NCBI RefSeq assembly: GCF_021155775.2
Contig: NC_060236.1
Coordinates: forward strand, 24,690,238-24,754,237
Source: Neodiprion pinetum
Lineage: Eukaryota; Arthropoda; Insecta; Hymenoptera; Diprionidae
Reading direction: 5' to 3'
DNA: 64,000 nt
The translations under genes and the position numbers were made by a program. A model generated the notes under the pieces. It was given only the letters and a program-made list of their open reading frames with translations, ran no database searches and had not been told where the DNA came from. Position 1 is the first letter of the stretch. The number at the start of each line of letters is the position of its first letter. Positions 36,734-48,957 of this stretch are shown piece by piece.

Positions 36734-38057
36734 ATGTCTGGCGTGGGAAAGCCTACCACGTGTAAAGATGCTATCAGAAGATGGGAGGAAGCAACCGGAC
36801 TTGAAGCGTCTTCCGCGGTCGAAGTCAACCTCAGTTTTCAGTGGCCACCGATCGAGAAAATGGATAACGCTTTGTCTGTCCTCGTAAAGTGTGAAAAACT
36901 TACCTTGTCGACTAACATGATCGAGAAGATTGCTGGTGAATTGAATATCATTGTCAATCAACGTTTATCGATAGCACAGCATAACCTGTATTCATTTCCA
37001 TTCCCCAGTGAACCGTAGAATGATTCGATCGATGCTGGATTTTCGAAATTTATTGTTTTAGTCCAAAATCTTGGGTGCCTATAATTAATAAATTAATTGT
37101 AAGTCTCGTTGATTGTTCGTTTAGAGAGAAGAAATTTCAGAAAAACATGATATTGTAGTTGTTATTTTTCGCTCTGGAAATGTGTGCGGAAATCTATACC
37201 GTTTTACGTTTTTTCGGCAAATATAAATTTATTTCGTACAATTTTCGAAATCATTGTAAAAAATATCGGTTGTACAAATGCGTTCGTTCTTCTGAATATT
37301 GTTTTTTTTTTTTTTTTTTATTATCTGTGAATTGAATTTCACCTGATGAATACCTAGTTTACTTTTTCTTCTGTTTAAGTAAGTTTTCAAACTGTTTCCA
37401 CACGAATGACACTCCGTGTTCAATCTGACTGATTCTGCAGGTATTTCGTCATTGAAAAATTTGAAAATTCTCTCGATCGGTCGGAATCTAATCAAGGCAT
37501 TCTCCGGCCTCGAACCGCTGATAGAAACATTAGAGGAGTTGTGGATATCGTACAACAGCATCGAAAAAATGAAGGGAATAACTTGCATGAAGAACCTCAG
37601 AGTTTTGTACATGTCGAACAACTTGGTACGCGAATGGAACGAGTTGTCCAAGCTGCAGGAGTTGCCGAGCCTTAGAGACCTGCTTTTCGTTGGAAATCCT
37701 CTCTGCGATGGTTTAGAGGTAATGGAACTCGACAATCACGGATCTAAAAAATCATCATTTTGCATGTCATATGTTACGCCAAATATTATCGTATTACGTT
37801 ACCAATAGCAATTCCTGTTCCAATCGAGGCACAAGATTAGCTCTCCGGATTGCGATGAGTTTCTGGATTTCCAACATCCCTTACGCACTCTACATTTTCA
37901 GACGGAAGCTTGGAGAGCAGAAGTAGCCAGGCGTCTTCCAAACTTGGAGAAACTCGACGGAGAGCCAATTATTCGCACGGAGGATGGACCCTTGGGAGCT
38001 TTGGCGAAGACCGAATGTCCACCATTGCCAAAATCTCCGGAGCAAACAGCGGGATGA
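36734..38057 (+). CDS. DNAL1: Dynein axonemal light chain 1 (leucine-rich repeat protein)
   Basis: Three exons: 36734-36935, 37441-37718 and 37902-38057. They sum to 636 nt (211 residues plus stop), with GT-AG borders and consistent phases (1, then 0). The protein follows animal DNAL1 closely: KDAIRRWEEATG, PPIEKMDNALS, then SDS22-type leucine-rich repeats CEKLTLSTNMIEKIAG, LKILSIGRNLIKAFSGLE, LEELWISYNSIEKMKGI and LRVLYMSNNLVREW, the LRR-cap LRDLLFVGNPL, and RLPNLEKLDGEPII. DNAL1 binds the motor domain of the outer-arm dynein gamma heavy chain; in insects its use should be limited to sperm tails and ciliated mechanosensory neurons. The Pro/Glu tail after DGEPII is longer than in human (190 residues). 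The ATG directly follows a CAG preceded by pyrimidines, so a non-coding first exon may precede it. Confidence 0.95.
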
Positions 38058-38256
38058 TGCTGTCCGTTGATTTGCGTATCTTTGTGCCGTTATTCAGGGT
38101 TTTTCGTGCATCGTCGTGGTCTACATTTAACTGTCACGGCGTTGACAGGAAGTGCGGTAAACAGCATCTAGGGAATGACCACGATCATAGATCTTCCGTG
38201 ATATCTTTAGAGGGAATATTTTTTGTCAACCTATAGACGCACACGGAAATTTGGAC

Positions 38257-38262
38257 AATAAA
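38257..38262 (+). terminator. Probable DNAL1 polyadenylation signal
   Basis: AATAAA lies 200 nt past the stop codon and is the first canonical hexamer downstream. Confidence 0.5.
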
Positions 38263-40030
38263 TTCGTCACGATCATTTGTCGTATAAGATATTTTACCAT
38301 TTGTTACAACTTTATTTTGTAGAGGTAGCAAATGATGTTACGAATATGTAAGAGCTTAATTAACATTACGTAGTACCTTTTGACGCAGTAGAGGAATATG
38401 TTACATTTATAATCGTTTATTCGTTTCATAATACAAGATATAGATCGTACATCTGTTTATATTTAAGTTGAAAAAGGTTTTGTATAGACTCATTCATTAT
38501 TTCGGCAGAAGAACTGCACGCGCGATGATGGATATAAAGTACAGAGAGGTATCTAATTCGATCAATAAAATGTCACGCTTCGCAGTGTTACGGTATTACT
38601 ATATCAATACAATATGACAAGTGACAGGCAGCTGAAGAATTAGGTGTTTCTTTTTTTTTTTTCTATAAATTTTCTTTCCATAGAGTTTTAAAGTTTTATG
38701 TATAGATAGATATACGTTAAAATAAGGCAAGTGAGACGCGACGGTGCGTGTTTGTTAGAAAATTGACATGTGCGCTTATACGTGAGATTTATATCAATAA
38801 TTATGCTGATGCAGTGATTAGTTCTCTTTCTTTGTTTTCTTTTTTCCCTTCCTTATCGTCGTCGGATAGATTTTATACGAAGAAACAGATTACACCCGAT
38901 TCTCGAAGAGTCCGCGTTCAATGAGAAAAAAAATCGCTCAATCGATACGAAACGGTCATTCATTGTATGAATAAAAATTTTACGTACGTATGTACACATA
39001 AAAACATTCATTTTTACCGTATTCCGAACAATACTCCAAATAACAATTTTTCATTACCATGTTAAGTCAAGCACAGTAAATTTTCTGCAAAGAAATTATA
39101 CGTGAAATGACGACTCTCAAGGTTTTTGCAATCCAATACTGCAGGCTCTTCGATTATCATGTATTACTTAAGAAATAGAGTGGATAGATCAGTTTCAGTT
39201 ATCCAATGACACGTAAGAAAAATATTATTCACGCTTGCGAGGATTCGATTACTATCTATAAATGTGAAGCAAAATATTACCGACGCGAAGACGTTGAATC
39301 CCAAGAGATCGAACATCGTTGGAAATTGTTGAGAAAATTTTCTTATCAGCTCTCTTGAGCTCATAGAATTTTGCTATCGAACCAAGAAAAAAGGAAATGA
39401 AAGTTTGTCGGAAAGAAGGCTACGAAAAGGCGAAGAGCAATTGTTCCTTGTCACGGCATTCTGTTTAAAAAATATAAATAGCAACAGCGAACCCTCGCAT
39501 GATTTTAGACATTCACCAAATTGTTTATCTCATACATCGAGTTTTACTTGTTACTTCGACATCGACACAAAAATAGTTCTCCAGATTATCTTAATCGTTA
39601 CTATTTGTTTGTTCGTAATTTAATTTTTCATATATTTATGTATCCCGATTTCTCCCCATGTTATTCATGATTTTCCTTTCATTTTCTTTACCTCTCAACC
39701 TTTCTTTTTCTAACAACATACATATTATCATACCTATTAAGTTAACACGATTCACACTTACAATTGGTTAGCGCGATATTTTTTGCCCACTTTTCGCTTA
39801 ATACGTAATTTAGAACAACTTAACGTCATCTGAATTTATAATCTTACATCATACGTATATACGCTTTGCGCGTGCATATACGACGATGGAGAAATAAGTT
39901 ATGAAATTTGAATTGAACATGTCACCATGTTAATCGCGAATTTAGCCTATGACATTATTCTTGTACATATATAAATATGTATATAAATGACTGATCGCAA
40001 CGGTATCGTTGCTATATATATAATAAGATA

Positions 40031-40092
40031 TACATGTACATACATACATACATACATACCTATACGTGTATATATATACATATATATATATA
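40031..40092. repeat. (CATA)n/(TA)n microsatellite
   Basis: Tandem CATA units pass into TATA units over about 60 bp, 115 bp beyond the BAIAP3 stop. Confidence 0.8.
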
Positions 40093-40136
40093 GCTTTGCG
40101 AAACAGTGGGTTCAGGGGATGGATTTTGATTGGTTC

Positions 40137-40142
40137 TTTATT
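40137..40142 (-). terminator. Possible BAIAP3 polyadenylation signal
   Basis: TTTATT on the plus strand reads AATAAA on the gene strand, 64 nt after the stop. A second copy at 40180-40185 is closer but probably too near the stop. Confidence 0.35.
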
Positions 40143-40205
40143 GATTGTGTCAACCACTAAATGGTCAAATATCTCGTGGTTTATTCCAATGGATGGAAAA
40201 CTTTA

Positions 40206-41507
40206 CTACGTCGCGGCAAAGCGCAATTTCTGCTTCTTCACAAAGTCCAAGGCCGATTTGTCGCCTGTTCGGGTCTCAAGAATTTGCAGGATTGGATGAT
40301 CTACGTGAAACAGGAAAAAAGAAAAAATATTACCGTCAGTGTTTCTAACAGCGGAACGATCGGTGCGCCTGCGGCACGCAACCGGAGTTACAGGTCGTAT
40401 TCAGGTTGAGCACCGTATCTCGCAACGGCCATTCTAAAATTAAACATTATTTGTCGAAGTAACCTGAATATTAGGTGATAATCATGTATTGAATATCGGA
40501 TAATCAAACTGAGGGAAAAATGAGGCAATTATCAGTGGGAAGGTCATCAAATTCAGTTATTCATCGCGATAATGAGGTGGCGAGATACGGTGCTCAACCA
40601 GGACATAAGGTGTAACTCCGGTTGTCTACCTCAGGCGCACGAATCGTGCCGCTGTTAAAAATTCTCACGTTAGATACGCAAACTCAATTTCAGTTTGGAA
40701 ATCAATCAACTAGTCACAAAAATCTGCTTTCGAATATATTGCATCGAAAAACAATTTCCACCTGATTCAAAAAGCTTCCTCTTATCTTATCTAAATTCTG
40801 TTTGCATTCAGCTTTGAAACTTACTTTTATTCTTCTGATGCATTAGTGGAAGATCCTGCTGCTTTAGCCCATGGAAGTTGTCTATGCTAGCATTCGAGTC
40901 CGCGACGCCAGGGATGCTGCTCAGACCGAGGAAAGCTTCACCCGCAAAGTCGTTCGCCGTCAAAACATCGTGATCCATGACGGTGAAAAGTATCATCGCG
41001 TCGGGACTTCGGCATTGTTCTACACTCACGGAACTGTGCACGAGAAAAATGTTACGATTTCCTTGAGGTGTAGGCTAGGTTCGTCAAAAGCAACTCATTC
41101 GAGTTCAAAAATTCTTGTCAAGCTGAGTTTGGTATGAAAATCACATTTCAGCACAACTTGCATCACCCAAATCATATATCGTAAGTTTTTGGTTGAGGAC
41201 GAAAATCTTTGCTTTCATACGCTGAAACGATTATCATAAATCGCAATACACGATATACTCACAACTCGAAACATTCGTCGAACATTGGATTGAGCGTTCT
41301 CTTTTGGACGTTGGTCTGTTGTTCGGCACAATGTGCGAACACCCTTCGGGGTAAAAGTTCAATAATAACGAAAGGATCGCTAAATCCGTTCGGGTCCAGG
41401 GGTATAACATCTCGGGCATTGAGAACCTCAACGCAAAGTGAATCGTGATTCAGATACGCTCGCACCGATAGAACGCCGTATTCAACAGCGTCTGTGTTTA
41501 TTTGGTC
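40206..41507 (-). CDS. BAIAP3: BAIAP3 exons 19-21: C2B domain and C-terminal tail
   Basis: Exons 41263-41507, 40825-41033 and 40206-40300. C2B opens with YGVLSVRAYLNHDSLCVEV; loop 1 Asp residues lie in RDVIPLDPNGFSDPF, and TLNPMFDECFEF spans the intron. Loop 3 is FTVMDHDVLTANDF, so all five acidic positions appear kept. The tail ends LRFAAT. The last intron (40301-40824) contains a MITE. Confidence 0.92.
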
Positions 41508-44500
41508 CTGCGGGAAAAAAATAATGTCGTTTAACGAGAAGAGAAAAAAAAAAAAAAGAAAAAGAAAGAAGAACAACGTCCGGGGTTTTATACGAATCTG
41601 CAAAGTCCGATGTCAATAAATAGACCGCGGTGCTTCTAGCCAATGAAAATTCCTTCATCGATCTACCGCGCATGCGTAATTGTGGAAAATATGAAATACG
41701 CGCAGGTAGAATGTGCAGAAGTACTTTACGGTTAAGGCGTGGTCAAAGGCCAAAAATTTCAAAAACATTTTCGTCAGCTGGAAGCCGCATTATTCACCTG
41801 CAATCTTTGCTGATAATATCTGTCTATGAGAAGGGCGGTGTCAGTTTTGTGGTACTGCAGCCTTTCCTCGACGTTAAGGAACCTTTCGCATCGCAGGACC
41901 TCGTGGAGCAGACCCTTTTCTTCGGCGTGAAAGAAATCCACGAGAAGGTCCAAAGCCTCGTGAAGTCTCTCGTAAAATACTGCGGGTTTGTCCTGCGGTT
42001 GATAATAGGAATTAATATATCCGTGTTTTACCTGCCGGATCTCTCAACAACAGATTCGGCTGTTCTGTGCGGGAGAACACAAAAGACTTTATTGTATAAC
42101 CTAATTCACGACACGATTCCATATTTTTACACAGTTTTGTTATTCTCATGCGTATAATTTGATGACTAGAAGCAACCATGATTGTATTAAGTGTCGTATG
42201 TTCGTGAATTTCACTTAAGGGGATGGTCACCCTTTCACGCTTGATATTTGAGTTGATTTTGAGTAACCGTTGTCGACAGAGAAAAGTTCACAAGTCATCA
42301 CAGTGATAGTATCTTTATTTTGATCTGTAAAATTTGATATATGGTCTACAATTTTTCAACTTTCGACTCATTACGCTCAGAATATTTTTCAACGCTTTTT
42401 AAACAACATCTTCGATGTCATTTGTAGAACTTTTACGGTAAGTTAACTTAAACCTCAATCGCAAAAGGACGATCCTCGATTTAATATCTACACTTTAAGC
42501 GATCGGTATGAATTCTGTAACTCGGTGTGCACCATCGCAAAAAACTCACCCCGGTACTGCCGTCCATCTGGTTGCTCAATTCGCTCAAAACAACCTCCCA
42601 AACGTCCTGCAGGACCCTATGGAAGTTAATCGCCAGAAGAGAAGAATTCAGTATCACCAAATGAATGTCCAAATATTCCAAGAGTGGCGCCATGGCTTCA
42701 GAGGTGGGAAGTGAGTCCGGAGACCAAGCGAGATGGAACATTGTTTTCTTGAGCGGAGCCCTCATCTAGCAAACGAATTCGTCCAAGGAATCGAAGGTGA
42801 ATGGGAATCGTAAATTCGTTCGAAATTCTTACTATTAGCTGTTTCTTCCACGCAGCCTCACCTTCGCTCCGATTCTCGATATTATTTGATTGATGAACAA
42901 GAGCATTTGGCCCGGCGTTTGGTCCAGTGGTGAGACCAACGCGTGGCGCCATTGGAGTCTGACCGAGTCACCAGCCTGACCCTCGAGAGACTTGAGGACT
43001 CCTTCGACGTTCAGCTCCTCTCCAAGACTCAAGAGCCAACGCCTTACGTACTCCAGACCGTTGATGGCGACGCACATCTGTAAAAGTGAAATCAAACTGA
43101 TCGGAAATTTACTCGCGATTATAATTTTCAGTTATTATTTTTTAACGCTTGGCTTGAGGAACAGATTACAGGAAATGAATTGTAAGTTATATAGATTCTG
43201 CAAAAGGTGAACTGAAACTGTTCGTTTGTTACGTTTTTTTGTATTGGAACGAAGTTGTATTCAAATCCTGACCATTCAAAATATATCCACCATTTCAGAA
43301 TTTGTTCTTTGTTACGATATGTTATATTGATAAAAATACTCGGATTACGTTCAGCGAAGATAAATTGATTTTTTTCTCTAATTGCAGAAAATTGACAGAA
43401 TAAAAATAAAATCGATGGCTCTTACCGCAAATTACCAGGTTTCAAATTTTTTCATCGAAATACATGCTGTGAAATGAGTCCGTTTCAACTTTCTTAAACC
43501 TTTTTTGGTGTGCTGAGTTGCCATATCTGGTTATTGTGTTTTTAATGTGCGAGAAAATACGTTTTAAAATGAGGCATTAATATCACAGCCAAGCACGACA
43601 CATTTTCTGTTTAAACAGTAATTCAGAAAAGCTGCAGCTGACGCTTAAATATTCTATATTTGAAGCGAAGCATGAAGCTGAGAAAGAACGTTTGCTAAGT
43701 GGATCTACAACTATGATAATATACAATACAGACTTTGAATAAATAAGTGGACAGGGAAAATATCGATGCTGAAACTTACCGATTCTAAATAATCGCTGTG
43801 AGCATTCAACGTATGCATCAGCACGGTTCGAACTTTTCGTCTATTTTTTAAATACTACTTCAAACCTGAATTCCGTTAAGTTTTCGCAAAACTGGCGTCA
43901 CAAAAAATCTCGGAATCGTGAAATCCAGCGTATCTGAACTGTTGCATATTAAATGGATCGACGAGTCAATGCGAGGTCCTTGGAGAAGTTTAAGAAAAAT
44001 TGCGGTTCTTGTAAAAAACGCAACTTTGTTTTCCCTTATCAAAGCTACGACTACTTAAGACAAAAAACGGCGAGCAATCGACTTCGGTTACGGACAGCGT
44101 GATGTAAGTAATATTATAAATGAAATCTAAATGCCAAGCGGTCGTGTGTTGTGGTAACGATTGCGAAGCGGTATCTACCTGTGCGATTACCTCATCTGTT
44201 GTTTTGTACGGAATTACTTCTTCGTAGTAGCCACTTTCGGCCAATTTTTGATGCGTCAATTCTGCATAGTAGTTAGCAGCACTACAGATCGCCTGTGAAA
44301 CAAACCTTTTTCAAATATCTGTGGAAGGTGTCAATTTCAGAAGCATCAAGAACATTTCGAAAATTTTTCTTTCCTATTCACGTTCGATTCTTTTCTGAAC
44401 TTTGATTCAGTCGGTTAACAAGTTACACAAGCATCCGAATACTTCTTTGACAAAATAAGCCGTAAATTATGATTTCTTTGCAGAATTATTCAGAGTGCGG

Positions 44501-47500
44501 ACTCACATCGATGATCTTCAAGACGAAATTGTATGAACCTGGTAGATCCGGCCAGGCTAATTGCTTCCAGAATTCTTTTATCTGAAACACATTTTCCGCG
44601 ATGATTCAGTGAGAAAAATAAAAAGCCAATCAGCAGATCTCTAACGAAAAACGAACGACATTGGATTACGACGCAATTACGTATCTTTTTTCTCACGTCA
44701 AGTTTTATTCAGCTATTTTACAGCACGTACCTGGTAGAAACACGCGGTTGCATCAACTGCCGATGTGCAGTGCTTAACGATAAGCTCGCCTGTGCATATA
44801 CGGTCAAGATCAGCAGCTCGTCTGATCCTCTGCATAGCCTTTAACTTTGCCAGATCAAGCCATTTGTCGACGGCTGGCTCAAACCATTGATAGTAAGAGC
44901 AGATGGCCAAACTCTTGTGATCTGATTGCGGTAAGTGGTCTTTCATGCTGAAAAACCGATCGGAAAAAGGTATTTTTGGAAATGCATCACAATAATTATA
45001 TAGCTCAGAATAAGCTACAAAACCAAATCTTGTTATTTCCGAACAAATACATACATGTGTGTTTGTATTTTTCACTTCTTTACTTATGTCCGAGAAATAA
45101 AGCTTGGACGTTATTTTTTTCAAAAAGGTACCAAATTCGTTATTTTATCGTATACATTTACTAATTTTGCTGTGCGTTGTAAATAATTAATTTTTAAAAC
45201 GGTAGCTGTGATCAAATTCGAAGAAGTTTCTATCAAGCGATAAGGATTCATGTCTGGGTTGATTCATTTATTAGGAAAACAGTGTTTGTACTTCGATACG
45301 TTTTTCTTCTTGAATAATATTTTAGATATTTTCCAAATTTCGTAATAGAGAAAAAATTAAATAAGCGGAAAAATTTTATCATCAAGATCCTTGAACGGTA
45401 CTCTTTTTTTCTTTGTCCGCGGAGCACAAAGCAACGTCACGAGTAAGTCTCAACACCAGAAACTTCACTTTAGTTGTCGGAGAATTAAAGTCTAGGCCAG
45501 TATTAAAATACAGTTGCAATTCTTAATCCCATCATGCTTACTTGACGAATTCTTGGAGTGCTAAGTACAACTCAAAAATCGGTGTCCCGATCTCGGCTCC
45601 TGGGGGAAGGACGTATTCTTCATCGCGACCCTGCCCATGGAGCTGGAGACAAGCGGCTGTAACTCGAGCGCCAAGTTCATTGTGTACCTGCGATAAGAAG
45701 TTTACGTTATTCACTGAAATTCACACGCTACGAAACTTTGCCCATAAAAGATTTCGCGATGCTACAATGCTTTCAACAGCAAACGTTGAAGTACTTGAGA
45801 AAAGTCATTGAGTATGCAGGGCTTCCGATTTATCTCCGATTCAAAAGGTCACCACTCGTCTCACCAAACGAAAATTTATACTGCCGTAGCAAAAAATGAG
45901 TATAAGTGAAAAAAGGATAAAATTTTTTTATGTTTTTCTTCCGCCAGGTTGAAAAATTTCAAATCACCGTTTTCACGATTTTTTTTCTGCCTAGAACATA
46001 ACGATTACAAAACATAGAGCTTCGTTTCTTTGGAAAAAGAAATTTGGAAAGTACGATGAGTTCAACACGCATTTTTCTCCGAACGATGCCGAGGAAATAG
46101 CGCCTTGAATATCGATTAAAATACGTGGAAATAAAAGGCGAAATAAAATGTATGAAAATCCACATCTCTGTCGGACTATGTTATATTTTAATGTTAGATC
46201 AAACACGGATGAAATTCAAAGAGAACCATGTGCCGAACTTGTTGAAACCAGGATGGCCAAAGTTTGCGTGTTGATTCGATACGAAAGACGCGATGAGGGA
46301 GTCGTGCTAAATTGAAAACCAACAATAAGAAAGCTACAAGTCAAACAGGAAAAAGTCCCCTCATCTCAAACTGAGCGAATAAAGTCTGAAAGAAAGTGAG
46401 TATCTATTCAGGATAAAAGTTGATCCATCCGAAATGTGGTCGGCATACAGTCGTCGAATTGGATGGAAGATAGAATAGAAGTATGAAAAAAGTTTTGACA
46501 CGGGTATGGAGTAGCGGAAGAAGACGGTTCAACTTCTTCCAACAAACATTTGCCGACAATGAAATGTAGACAAATGGAAAGAGGCTGATGGCGGCATCGG
46601 ATCTCGTGCTTATATGTATGTTCAGTCGGACAAATGCCGAAATTAAAACTTTATCAAAAATTTCATGTAATTAAGGAAGATAATTTCCTAATCGCCGTCG
46701 AGAATTTTTTTACTCTTTATTCCTTCCAACCGGAATGACGAAGAAAGATTTGCGCATAAAATAATATGCAATTTTCAAATTGTGAGACTAAACTTTGCTT
46801 CAAAGCTTATTTATTCCGTTTCCAGAACTGCTACACATAACATTTACTCAAGGGAGGAAAAACCGATTAAACCAAAGTACAATAACGTTTGAAATGTTGA
46901 AATTCAACTTACTATATCGGTAATGAACGTAGCTTGATTTATAAATTAGAGCAACTGTGTCGTCTCACTAAACAATGAAATCAGTTACACGTTTTAATGA
47001 TAATTACCGAACTAAATCAAGATTAAAGTCGGAGAAAAAAAAAATTTTTGCCCTGAAAAATAATTACTACGCGACGGAATCTACGTTTTCCCCCTTCGTT
47101 GAAAACGATTCATTACACTTGTCCCTTAACAGAGTTAGAATAGTTATTTCGTGCTCTCTATCACCACCGATCTCTGTGGAAATAAGTAATGGTCGACTGG
47201 CGCACATTACGTTGCGCGTGCAATTTCCACAAGCTGATGTTATCTGACAGAAAAATACCCATAGCTATTATAGATAAGCTTGCATAGCGCACGGCAGAAA
47301 ATATTCAGCTTCGAATCGTAATTCTGAGGTCAATGTTCACACGGGAATTATAAATTATACACTCTAGTTCTATGTCTCATCGAACCGCTATTACTGATCT
47401 ACTTTCAACCGAACGATCGTTTAATGTCGCTGATCGAAAAGTGTAAAAGAAATTTGAAGGATAATTGTGAAAAAACCACAGATACGTGGCTTTGTTTAAA

Positions 47501-48926
47501 GATTTAAAATTCATCCGCTTAATTTGGCCCAATCACTATGTCCAAATAATCGACATGAAATGACATTAATTCCGTCGTCGCCTTTTCTTTTTTTTTTTAA
47601 TAGTTGTATAAATACTATAACTGTATAATATGGTATAACAAAGGCAATTTTTCTCGGTGTGTATATTTTGTAAACTAGAAGGCACCCGGCTTTCTCCCAA
47701 ATAAATAATCGAGTGAACAAACTGTTTAATCTTCAACCAGACACCTCGTAGAACATGCATGAATTTTTTTCAGAATTTTCGCGGTACGTAAAGTAGCCAA
47801 AATAAGGGCAAGAAGCACAAGACCCTATGTAACAGTCAACGTATACCGAAAACCGTGTAACAAGGTAAGGATTAAAAGTACATAGCGACCGGGCTAGGTT
47901 TAAAAATGATGAAATAGAAGAGAAAATTTTTATTGCGAAATGGCAAATGACTCCGCTTCTACCTCATTAACACTTTTTCATTTTTCACAAAATGGATCTG
48001 ACAAATAAAATTACATGCACAGTGCGTGAATATTATTCCGGAAATATTATTACGATTGTATATGAATATTTAAAACCTAATATATAATGTTTTATCATTG
48101 AAATTACATATCAACCGTAAAATAGCGTAAGTAATGGGGAATCGAATTTAAACTGATACTTGTAAGAAAGGTCGACAAATTTGTAATTATATCTACGCAT
48201 CCGGAAACATTATACATTACCCGATATGAGTGACAAGTGTCACTCAACGTCATCTGAAAAAATCTGGGTGAAATAAATCATATCAAACATCTATTACTTT
48301 TTTTTTTTTTTTTCTGTACACCAGGGAGCACAACTTTGAAAGAACGTAAAACACCATACATTCACATACTACTAATCGAATTATGAATACAGTACAAAAA
48401 GCAAGCAGCATAGAGCTTTCGCATGGCATAAAATCGAGCAATAAATTCTGTACGTGTACGTTGTGCCTGACATGCGGCATTAGGCAGTATAGCAATGGGG
48501 GAGGTGCGATAGTGTGAATAAGACTTGTCGTTTTTTTTTTTTTTTTTTTTTTTCTTACGTCTGCGAAGTTCTATCACGTAAATCATAAGCCAAACTCTGT
48601 ATAGCGGGCTATGCGTTCATGTCGTAACCTAAATTGTTTATCCTATAGTCATTGAGAATCATTGGCATTAATCATTCTAGAGCGATCAGATTGTAATTAG
48701 ACACGAGTTACACGAACGTTTGTCCTGAAAGTCGCATGCATTTGAAAAAATGCAAAGAGGTTACAACGATAACGATGCTCGAATCAGTGTGCGATGTGTT
48801 TACAGTGGGTACATAGTATAAGGTATAGTTTATAGCAGAGGTCAATGCTCGTATACTGAATAAAGAATATAGTTCTGAGGGCGTAGAGAGAGAGAGAGAG
48901 AGATAGAGAGAGAGTGAGAGGGCGAA

Positions 48927-48957
<31 letters not shown>

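Larger units (their letters stand above)
38263..40205. other. Convergent intergenic region between DNAL1 and BAIAP3
   Basis: AT-rich with poly-T tracts (for example near 38650) and a CATA/TA microsatellite at 40031-40092. No gene is seen; the small open frames lack support. Confidence 0.5.

Noticed and set aside
44179..44190. Alternative donor adding VIAQ to BAIAP3 exon 15
   Set aside because: The CAG|GTAGAT donor also keeps frame, but family alignment expects TDE followed directly by the next exon; it may be a minor isoform.
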